This document shows, piece after piece, positions 39,784 through 51,400 of a stretch of 64,000 nucleotides of DNA (position 1 is its first letter; every line of letters starts with the position of its first letter). Under the pieces are notes generated by a model. That model did no database searches. It was not told the DNA's origin and was given only the letters and a program-made list of their open reading frames with translations. The position numbers and the translations under genes are program-made. The DNA comes from Membranipora membranacea (lineage: Eukaryota; Bryozoa; Gymnolaemata; Cheilostomatida; Membraniporidae), in the NCBI GenBank assembly GCA_914767715.1, contig OU612075.1, positions 13,702,001 through 13,766,000 on the forward strand. Reading direction: 5' to 3'.

Positions 39784-39834
39784 AGTCTGAGCCCCCCAGA
39801 CTTTTGCCCCTCGTCCGACGGCCCACCGGGCGAG
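39784..39834. other. GC-rich double hairpin in AT-rich DNA
   Basis: Two inverted repeats stand side by side. AGTCTG pairs with CAGACT around a C-rich loop (39784-39802). CTCGTCCG (39810-39817) pairs with CGGGCGAG (39827-39834), with one G-T wobble, around a nine-base loop. GC content here is far above that of the flanks. Function is unknown: it could be an element remnant or a structured RNA. Confidence 0.5.
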
Positions 39835-42800
39835 TGAAAAGTGTTTTTTGTTGTGGTTTTTTCAGGTATGATTCTTATAGGGAGTTAATGTTGTGTAATA
39901 CACATAGTAGTTTCACCAAAGTTTGCTAATGTGTTTGAAAAATAGAGGCTCGTCCTTTGGTTGATTTTTCCCCTGGTAAAGTCCTTTCGTTAGCAGTTTG
40001 ATTTTGTGTGTAACGAGGAAGTACGATATCATCCCAGTATTCAGTAGCCGTTTATCTTCAGACCATCCTGATGAACTTGAGATCACTCCTGACCTGACAA
40101 TCTGGTAGATATTTTAGTGATATGATCGGGAGTGAAGCCTAGGCCATGTGTTACAACAGCCACTCTATCTATTCAAAACCGTCAATGATTTTGTTACCCG
40201 AGGGCATTCACAACTACTTGTGCAAACTGCTGAAGCTTTTTACTGAATATGTCTCTCTTGGGATCTTACAACAAACACGATAAATGTGTTAAATATAAAA
40301 AGAAAAGCTTTCATCTCCAACAGAAAGGCGTTGATATCGCTCACTGGTGTATTGCAAGTTGATGAATATTTTATTGCGCAATGGGGGCGTTGGACTGAGG
40401 TTGTACTATTTGGCTTTGTACTCCTATGAGTCCATAAATAGTTGCACTGCAGGCATCCCGTCTAATGTCATAATTATTTATAAAGGTCTGCGATGTTAGT
40501 TTGATGTCAACTGAAATTTACCCTTGTTGTTGGTGCTGGCAATTTGCAAGTTTTTTTAGTCTTTGTTTTTGTTCATGCAATCTATTGTAATGGTATTGGG
40601 TACATCATTATTTTATTGCTGTGGTTAGTCCCGGATCATTACGAAACAAAGGTGTAAAGAGTGTTTATCTGATTGCCCAATATTGGATTACTGGTTAATG
40701 GTAAAGGCTTTGGTGGTTTCTAGTGGTTTATTAGTTTAGTTTTCCTGGTTTTGGGTGAATGCATGTTTTTTGAGATCATGAGATTGTTGTGGAGCTCAGG
40801 CATTTCTCTGACTCCAGACTGTGCTATATTGAGTGTTACTTATTCATCGTTCACTGATTGTGCTTTGATGTTACTTTATATGCACTCTCCTATTATGTGG
40901 CTTATAAAAAAGCGACAATGAAGTACCTAAGCAAACATGGGAACCGTATAAGCTACTTGAAAGATGAGATCTTAGTATAAATGAGAAATAGTATGACTTG
41001 AATGCATTGTAGTTTTGATCCAAGGTTAAATCTTTTACTAACCACTCAATAATTGGTTGGTTCACTCTGATATCTGTAAGAAGTTCCTATAATATATTGC
41101 TAGTTTTATCATAGACATACATGAACTGGTATATCGAGAGAGGTCTTAAATTGAGTCTGGTCGCCTTGAAGGGCACTCAAAGCCTTGTTAGAATGTGGAG
41201 CAATTTGATTATATAGTGGATAAGATTTAGGAGTTTACAATGTATTCTTTTATTCCGTCACTGTTGTTCTAAATAATATGGCTTATGCAGATTTTCGTCC
41301 CTCTTTTTAAGCAGTGAACATGGCGAGTGGGACACTTTTTACTGTAGGGTGTTAAGTTTCAGGTTCCCATGTTGAACTGGTTATATCTAGCTTAGTTGAT
41401 TTATTGAGAGGTATTTCAGTTTCGCAACTTAAAACCAGGAAGGTGACAGATTTGACAGAGTGACACTCGCGTGAGATTCAAAAATACGCCGTATCACCAT
41501 CCCATTTCTTAAAAAAGTTTGTTTGTAATGTGATGCTCAACAGATATTCAATTGGAGTCCACCAAGGCGAATAGGAAGCCAAATTACAAATCTTCATCAC
41601 TCTAAAGAAAACTGGTCCTTTCATGTTTTTCAGCGCTCTGTATTCAGTACACACCACATTTGGTGGTTATTGTGGGCACTTCTACTCGAACCTCAACCCT
41701 TCCCCTCTCTAAAAACTAGTAACAGATCAGCATCTTCTACTTAATAAATCTAGGTCCAGGATTCTCATGTTTATAAATATCATATTCATTTCCATGACTC
41801 ACCAACTGAAACACAATTGCCATAGTTTTACGTTATTCTAAACTCAAAATATCTTTTCCACCAAACAATCCATCACCCAAGTTATAAACGGGTAAAGATA
41901 AGCATTGTTGAAGTATGACAAGTATGTTAGAGTATCGATTCTCAGTAAAGCCCTCGCTGTGAGGAACCCACTGCAGTCTAACTGCTTCTGTTATAATGAT
42001 AGTGATCGTATTAATTCTCGATACATTTTTAGCGCACAAAGAGCAAGCATGCCACTAATCAAACATCACTCTCACATATCACTGTATGGTCAGCATGTTA
42101 AGCTGACGGGTGGGAATGTTGAGGCAGCAGTGAGTGATGTTACTGTCATATCATGCTCCGCACCTTGGCATATCGTAGTCAGTCTTCCTGCAATGTGTAA
42201 TAGAAGGATGTTCCATCCTCAATCTCAAAATTGACCACACAATCAACAATTGACACCAGACTGTAAGGGTTGTAACTTGGTGGGTTGGGCCTATTCTGAT
42301 TTTGAACACTAAATTAAAACCACAACACAGAAGCACTGGGGAATAAGTTCTGTCAGAGAAATGGGATGCCCCCCTTTAACCATCCCAATATGGATAAGTT
42401 CTCGGAGTAATCTGTCTCTCACACATCATCGATTCGACAAAACAACAAGGACGTCATCCTTATTTATTCCAAACATATTCGCTCGATTATTAGAAACATG
42501 TGTCAGATCTCCTGGGACTGCTTCCCATCACCCGGCGAATTAATTAATTTTTACCTGCACATGTAAATGCAAGTGAAGAATAGCCATCTATCTATCTAAC
42601 CTATCACTATTGAGATTGAAATCAAGGAGATGCCAAAAGCATGTCATCTAACTCTGCCAACCATCTTGTGGGAATTAAGAATAAACCTGACATTTCTTTG
42701 TGAACGGAAACAAAACCCTGACCCACACATCAAAGGTAGTCTTCTTATCTAAACGAGAGAATACCATCTGTCCATCTCCTCTCTCCCTCATTTTAGCTCT

Positions 42801-45377
42801 GATAGCTTCCCTTGCACTCTGTCAGGTCTTGCCCTCTATCCGAACAACATAATGAGTTATTCTGATACCAGCAATTTGTTATATAATCATGATGTTCATT
42901 GGCCGATCTCTACCTATTGCTTGGTCAGTTACCCCCAGTATATAACAACACTGACCTGCGGTCAACTCGATAATAACATGACCTTAGGTAAACCAATGAG
43001 CAAAGGGAAATAAACGACAAATGAGATGATAAGGGAAATGAGGTGAAACTGAAATTTGTCGCTGAATTAAAATGTAAAATTTATTGTTGCCTTGCATGCT
43101 AACAGGAATGTAGAATTTTCCCTTCTAACTTGAGCCATTAATCATTCTTTTGACACACTTCAGTACTACGTTGACAAAAAATCAACTAAGCTTTTAGATT
43201 TCACCACAGAATTCTCTGGATATTCATTTCTCTGAAATCTTGCCTCAGTTACTATGGCAACTGACATTGTTTTATGTCGGTAAGTTATTCCTCACAGAAC
43301 TAGCATCAAGTTATGGTTTTCTTCTACTTTTTATTGGCAGTGGAAACATAAGATTGATGCTCAAATTAAGGTGAATCAAAGGGGTTTGTGCTGTAGTTTC
43401 TGGTTTGGTGTATCTGTGTCTGGTGTATTGGTACGGTGAGTGAGCAGACTGTTTGACTGAGGTTCTAATTTGACACCGGAAAGAAGCATTGTTTTACATA
43501 TTCAAATGACCAAATTTATGCAGCGTTTTGGGCTTTTGACTATCCCTCTGAATATTCAGGATACTGGTCATGGCTGTGCTTCTTGGTTAGGAATGTGTCA
43601 TTCCGGGATTTCTGGATAGACTTCTCACTAGGGTGGTGTGTTCTTTCTCTCTGTGTTTGTGGTATAGGGATAAAGGTATGTGAATTATAGGAGCCATCCT
43701 TTTCTCTTGTTCTCAGAGCCGTTTACGAGCGAAATCAGTCAGATAAACGGGAGAGGTCAATCAAAAGAGTTTTATTTTTATCTCTGTGTTGCGGAATATT
43801 AAAATCATTAGCAAATCCATACCTTTATGGATCAATTTACCTCACTATCATTGTTTCTTACTTATCTCATCCCAGTTAATTACTTATGATATCTCTGATT
43901 GCTCCGAAGCACAACTGTTTTCATACATGAATAATCTTTTTGCAACAATTATCTGGGCTAATTAATTGCAAGCTAGTAGTTCTGAGTTTATTGTTTTTTT
44001 ATTATATTGCCTCCAGAATATTTAGACTCGCAAGATGTTATGAAGAAGTGGCGCTTGATTCAGGTTTTTGTTCAGCTCTGTCCTATTTTTGTTGTACAGA
44101 CTGGGAAGGAAACAGTGCCCAACTACTCTGCTGTCAAACCGATGTAGTTTGTTTAGAACAGCGAAGTTAGTATATATTAATATATCTTAATTCAGTGCTA
44201 CCATCCACAAAAAAACTAGCTTGTTTGTCACAGTGTAGGTCTCCATATTTTTTACTTAGTCGTCTGATACTGTTAGTGCGTCCTCACTTAGAGTGTTTAC
44301 ATACTTGAGCTATGATTCAAACACTCAGACCTTCCTTGTACTCTATAATATCTCTCTTTTATCACACTGAGGTTACTGTAGTGTGACATTTAGTTTGTTG
44401 GTTCCTCATGACATTTATCACTCCCGTATTGCCTCATACATGTCTTTGCCAAGTGTGTATGAAATCAGGATGGGACAACTCCAATGTGTGCGACAGCTGA
44501 GCGTTTGATTATGTCTGAAGGACAATAATGTAGGATCTCTTTTGGCTATTTTGGTTTTTGAATTTGTTCCTCTTTGTTTGTGACAGTGAGGACTTGTGTA
44601 ACCATATATATATTGAATGTTCTTGTGTAAGGTTTATTGTCATGTGATATTTCTCTGATATTGAGCAATGCATGAAGTCTTTTAAACCAATCTGGTATTT
44701 GTGGTGCATTATGAAATTGGGTTGTTTATTTCTATTTGTAAAAAATAGATTTACCTCAAACATTAATCTCGTTGCTCAAATTAGCTATTGTGAAGCCATA
44801 AATCTCTCAGAAAGTCTTTCTAATAACCCCAAACATCCGCCTTTTTTCTCATTTTTTCTCCTATTACTCTCCCACTGTTTCACCACAAAGAGCGCTCTAT
44901 CATACTAAGCATTGCATGGAGGTTGTTGCACCATCAGTGTTAGTTAAGCTGAATTTTTTGCCAGGTTCCTTTCCCTCTTAATAACAAATTTTAGTAAATT
45001 GTACTTTGTCGTTGCTTAGATAAACAATTTGTTTCTACTTTGGACCAAACTGTTCTCTACTCTCCACAAATAACTGCATGATTTTTTTATAAATCCATCA
45101 CTTGTGTTGCAATCTTTTGGCACGCCATGTAGTGATTATTAATGCAGTGTACCAAAAATGTAGATCATTTCACACCTGAACTCGGCTTGAACTGCTCCAA
45201 ATAATATTTAAAGTTGGTATATTTGGCTTTTGGTTTCCACGTAACCATCTATCGAGGAGTGGGCAACTCTCAAACTGACAACATAGCTCACTATAGCATA
45301 CACGTTTTCAAGAACTTTCTGTTTCTATTTTACAGTTGTACAGACAACAAATCATCACCGAGTCCACCTCCTTTATT

Positions 45378-45414
45378 TATAAAAGGGAGCCACAGTTCAT
45401 TCCACCAATCAGTC
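45378..45414 (+). promoter_or_regulatory. Candidate TATA/initiator core promoter of the muscleblind gene
   Basis: A perfect TATAAAAG (45378-45385) is followed at the proper distance by an initiator TCAGTC (45409-45414). With the A at 45411 as +1, the TATA box starts at -33. A transcript from here would have a 5' UTR of 76 bases before the ATG at 45487. A competing reading is that this is an internal exon, because a good acceptor (TTTCTATTTTACAG) ends at 45335. Confidence 0.45.
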
Positions 45415-45486
45415 ACCAAACACTCATACAGGACACCACCACCGCTGACTTTTACTCATATACACAACACAGACAAACATACAAAT

Positions 45487-48400
45487 ATGACAGCACCAGC
45501 AGCCCTACCGCAGGTAAATTATTATATTACACATTATAAAGGGTTAGAGTGGAACTTGACAATGATAATAGGCTATATTGGGTTTGATCCACTTTTAGAC
45601 CGTGTTGCGACATGTGCGCCAACAGGACACAACGTGTAGTCAAATGCAGGCAACGTGGATCATAACTGATGCAATATTTGGCATATCACTTCGAACAAAG
45701 TAATCAAATTCTAGTTTCGCCAAACTGTGCTCTTGTGACTTTCTGAACTGTGATTGCCTGATGCAGTATTCATTTGTTTGTTTTAATACTACTCCTAATA
45801 TATGGGTGATATTGCAGGTGAGAAACAGATTGTAACCCCTGTTTATTATGAATTGTTGGCAAGAACAAGGTTCTCCTGGCTACGATTCTTCGCATGTTTG
45901 ATATCTTTATACATGCCCTCCACCTCACAATGTAGCACACCTGTCATCCCCGATGTATGTGTTGTTTTAGGCTCTTTTCCTAGCTAATAATGCTAAAGAC
46001 TCGCGGTGGTTAACATTGGAGGTATGCAGAGAATTCCAGAGGAACAGGTGCACCAGGACGGAAGAGGAATGTAAATTCGCTCACCCACCCCAACATGTAG
46101 ACCAACAAAACGGCAGAGTTATGTGCTGCTTTGACAGCATCAAGGTATTTATTGGAATCACTCTTTCTAGGTAACTTTTAGTTTGAGAAATTAGACAGTT
46201 TGTCAGTGCAGATTTTGTAGTGATATTGTACACTCTACTCCTGCAACATTCTCAACGACCACGCTTTGATCACTCAAGCTAACTGCATTTGGTAATTTTA
46301 ATAAATAGTGCAACATGTTGTGTGTTAGGTCTCACATGTTCTAGGTAGCTCTATTGTATCCCATCCTAAATCATAGTTATAGCATATTTGTTCTACTTCT
46401 ACACACCTGGTATTAATTAAGTTTTGGCAAAGCCACCGTCTTCTTTTACTCTAAAGATCACACTTTACATATTTTAAGTTGTAAACCAGGGGCCACCAGT
46501 GAAATGATATGTGTACATACATAAGAAGACAACTCCATACACAAATAATGACCTTTGAAATGGTCAAACGATACTAAAGTACTTACATTCATGTAACAAA
46601 ATCACTTAATCTGTCAGTAATTGGGTCACTTTGATGCTGGCATTCCCGTTTATTGACCTCTGACTTGTGATATTCGATTCTCTGGTCCTAATTTAAATTA
46701 TAAACTTTGCTGTAAACGCAGACAGCCACAGAGGAAATGGTCATAAATACTCAAGTCTCCTTCTACACGTTAAAGTCATATACGCTGTGTTCCCATACCA
46801 TAATAATGTGCTCTTATTCTGCTGCCAGACATCACAATGAAGATGACCATCTCCGTCCTGTTAATGCTGGAACATAACAGTAATGGGACTGGTCCACCGG
46901 ACTGACAAAATGACCAAGGCCACGGGGCAGTGATTTTGCTCTCAATAGTGCTCTCAATCTAAAAACTTTACAATGAACTTGGCGTAATAATGCAGGCTTG
47001 CCTGCAATGAGTGGGTGTAGACCTGATTGACTTGATTATTCATCTCAGAGGAAAGGAGGATTGTTTCATTTCAGGTTATGAAACAGTGCGGACAAATCTC
47101 AAAAAATCTCAACCATAACAGCATAAATGATTTAGCATCCTTTTATTGATCTGCAAGTGTTCCAATAAAAAAGATTCCACTCGCCCAACTAACACTTCAA
47201 AACAAATATCTTGCATCAATATCAAAGCAATTTATTGCAAAAACATCAGGCAAAAAAGAGATGATGTTATCCCTCCTTTGGGACTGTCATCTATTGGCTT
47301 TGATGCATACGTAGTATAACTGCAGATCACTCCTCAGCCTAAACTTCACAAGCTGTTTTAGGTGCGCAACAATTGTAACCACGGAGTACACCTGCAAGGA
47401 CCGAAGTTTGAAGGCATTAGCTGAAAAAGACAACTCCTGTGCACTGTTTTCCCGTCAAGGGAACACAACTCCAATAACAAACAACGACTTGAAGTCGATG
47501 AGCATGGCAATTTCATTATAAACTCTACAAAGTATTTGTATCCTGTCATGTGATAGTTATATTCGTATGCAAAGTGATTTAGTTTGTGTTATAGGATGGG
47601 TAGGTTTAGTTGAAGCTTTTCCACCCACACCCTCAATAGCGTCTTGTCATTTGGTGGAGCAAGATGTCACTTTAATTTGAAGTTATGGACCTGTATTTTG
47701 TCAGGAGGGTCAAATCTGATCAACTTCCTCATTTTGTGTTACAGGAGCCATGAACATGAGATATCTTGATCATGTTGAGCCTTTATGAATGGTTACATCT
47801 AAAAAATTAGTTATTTGTTCATCTAGCAGAATATTTGACATACAATTAATGCACTCGATACAAATAGCGCTACACAAATAATGTTTTATCACTTTTGAGA
47901 TGGAAATCAAGCCATTTGATTTGGTTAATCTGACACATAGAGCTGCATCGGTGAGTGATCTGAGAATGTTTCACCGACGCTGTCATAACTTCTCGGGATT
48001 ACCAACACTGAAACAATAATAATATGGCTGATTAGGACCAGTCATTTCATGTCTTTGTACAGGTCATCTCTCTCAGCCTCCATCGCTCATCATCATGAAT
48101 TTGTAGCTTGTCCAAGATTTGTCATCAGGAAGAAATAAGCAGTAGTGGTTCACTTTCACCAAAGAAGTTACTTCAGTGTTTTCCCCAGCGGGCCTGCTAA
48201 ATTAATCAGCGAGTATCTTGTGACATTTGGTTTTCACATTATCATTTGGCTTTGGTTCTCATGTCTCTCTGTATAAATATTTTATGAGGTATATGACTAT
48301 GAGGAAGATTTTGATGATGATAGTAGCCTGTGTAAACCACCCAGATGTTTGTATTGATGATGTATCATCCCAAACCTTTATATTACATTTACTGATATGG

Positions 48401-51400
48401 CCCTCATAATTATCTCTGACAGTCAAAGACTTAGTACCCTGTAATTATCTCACATCAATTTGAGGGTAGGATCATCTGTCTGCATTTTTTCATGTAATCT
48501 GATTTGAATGGCTAATTAATCACTGTCTAACAGAAGATCCTGGTTGGTTGTCAACACCCCCTTCTTATGAGCCCCTCTTGTTGCTAGGGTTCTCGGGCTA
48601 TAGATTTGGGATTCTGGTCTAGCATGCTTGCCACTTGGTGATAAGTCACTCAGTATCCATAGCCACTGGTTGATAGTTTTGATGATCAAAGAGACTGATA
48701 AGAGAACACCGCCGCCTCCTTCATCTCATACTCACAGTGAATCTGAAGCTAAGAAATGTGCTGGTAAACCAAGCTGGTGATAGAAGATTAAACTGGTAAA
48801 TTCTGCTCTCCTATCAGTAGTTGACGACACACAGCAAGTGAAAGACCTGAAATTGGAAGTTACATATAAGTTGTGAAATATAGATTAGCTGACTCAAGGA
48901 CACACCGTGCAGCACCATAGGAAAGTTACTGAAGCCTCCTCTACAACCGCATCAACAGTGAATCAACAGTGACCAGAGTGCGGAGAGAGGTGTTTGTTTG
49001 AGACATTTGTCCTTCGGGAATTGTAAGCTGCCGAGTTTTCAATTGTTAACCCAAAGTTTTAACAAGGAGACGTTCAATATATCATCTTGATGATGTACCA
49101 CCCTCAAAGTGGCTGGATGCCAGCCGCCGGACAGATGCCAGGACAACCAGATCCATATGCTGCCGCTGCCATGTATAATGTGCCTCCACAACAAGCTGCT
49201 GCTGCCAATGGCGCTGCCGATGAACAGACTGAAGGACCCGGGGTAATTATCTCAGCCAAAAGAAACTGAAGTTTGTTTCTGATTTTTGAATTTATGGTTG
49301 CGGGCTTTACTGCAGACGATGACTGTCATTATTGTTAGGATGGGCGCTGAAGGTGGGTAGGGGAACAGGGAGAGGCTGATATACAGGTGCTTTGTGTAGT
49401 CAATGGGTGTTAATATCTGTTTTAAGAAGGCACTGTTTGTGTTATTGTGAGGTTCTGTCACAGATATATTCCAACATGAAGTATTTCATATTCTGCTGCT
49501 TGTTGTTATCTTGACCGGCCAATAATATATCTCAGGCAATATTTGGCTACTTGAACTTTAGTTTTTCACAAATCCTGCTGGTTGCCCAATGATTTAACTT
49601 TACAGCATTTGAAATGTCACTGCCATCCGATTCCTAATGAATTTCTATGTGTTGACCTCAGTGCGGTCTTGTCAACATCATCATCGATGATTCCTTTCAC
49701 AGATGAGTAATTGCTTTTCGGGATAGAGTTGTGGTAAAATCATCAAACTGGCACTGACTGTATGGTTTAGTTAGATTGCAAAACATTGTTTGAAACAAGT
49801 TATAAACAAGTGATGGGTCGAATATCTCAGGCAAGCAGAAATAAGTTCACTGATGTTTACTATCATAAAAAACTTTTGGGTCAGCCTTGACAGCGCAGCT
49901 GTGCAATGTACTTTTCATGTGAGTTCATATCTGTCGCACTTTGGATTTCTGCAGGTCTCTCAAGTCGTTGTAACACACCTTAAAAAATGTATTCATGTTA
50001 AATCAGCTGTCAAATCGAGCTTACACTTTGGACTAACAGCTGTTAATTTGGGTAATTTGTTCTTCACCATCAGTGCCCAATTTTCCTGCACAGTCTGAAC
50101 GATTTTCCGCACCTGTTGACAAGTTTTGATTGGAAACAATGATGTGAATTGATTGACTTCAATTGGTAATCAATTGTTTTCCACAACCCTTTCATCACAT
50201 CATACGCTCTGCAATGTTATGGCACAAAAGTCAGCATTTTTTAGCGTTCTACACTTCAGACCTACACCAGTTCCAGTGATTTCATTGTTCCAAACCATAA
50301 AGCCTGGATCCTGCTATTTGTATGCACGGTACTCCCAAAACAGTAACTCCTCACAGCAGTAACTGATCACTGCAGCTGGCTACCGTTTATGGATCTCGCT
50401 AGATGTTAATTGTCTGGAATGTTCTGGGTTGATGGTTTTTACGTGTTGCTGATAATTTTCTTAAGCAGCAGAATGTCTTTTATGCACTCCTTTTATCAGT
50501 GGTTGATGGTCTTCCTGACATTTCCTAATGAACTTCTACTCTTGTTTTACAATCATCCAAACAGCTATTCACAAAGCCGAGCAGCTAAACTGTAAATATC
50601 TAGCTGTGATGTTCTTCTTGTTGCCTATCAAATGAGATATGTTCTCATGCTGGTATCTAATGATGGTTTCTACCTTCTCTAAAGTGACATAAACCACAAA
50701 CAGGTGTATTTGTAAAGCACAAGTTGTAATATGTTGGTAGTTTTCTAGTCTCAGCATACTTCTCTCTCGCTTTCTGCCTTGCCAACTCATCAGCCAGTAG
50801 CCGGACTCCTGTGCGTCCTTATTGTCTTACCAAGAACCAATTTTTTGCTCTGACTTCTTGACTTGGGTAATAAATCACCGATGATTCATCATGGTGGGGG
50901 TGGTTACCGCCTGACTGGAGACTGACTGGAGAGGAGCTGTACTTTTTTTGACATTAAATTAAAGCAATAATCCGGGATTACACTATTACTGTATCCCTTT
51001 CCAGACAAATCATTGGCATGGTTATGACCAACAAAGAAACCACAATAGTGCAGAAACACTATCACCAACCTGAAATCCCCAACCATGTTAGTTACTTCAG
51101 GGACTGGCTCTTGTTCATTATCTGTCAGGTAAATGGAAACTGACTTTGCTAGTGAATTTCTCCAAGGTTCCACTGACCTCCTTTTTATGTGGGTAAACAT
51201 GGCCCCGATGGTAGTCGAGCCTCACAATCACTAACATATTCTTTTCTATCGTCAACAATTTATTTTGTTTATACGCCCAAAACTTCACCTGATTGGTGTA
51301 CCCAATGATCAGGCTATGTGGTATGCGAGTGCTCTAGGCTACTAGGCCTATATTTTGGAGATAATTTTCCGGGAGGTTTGATGGTTCTACCTAGCTAGCC

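Larger units (their letters stand above)
24552..45335. other. About 21 kb without recognisable coding sequence
   Basis: I read this stretch on both strands and found no exon I can tie to a known family. Open frames are short, lack domains and look like chance. It holds a minus-oriented B-box-like fragment (about 26858-26985), a short TA run (27008-27024), a poly-C tract (37614-37629), a GC-rich double hairpin (39784-39834) and a strong isolated donor consensus (AAG|GTGAGT, cut after 35219). It probably contains distal regulatory DNA or 5' untranslated exons of the muscleblind gene downstream, whose orthologues have long 5' introns. That is inference only. Confidence 0.55.
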
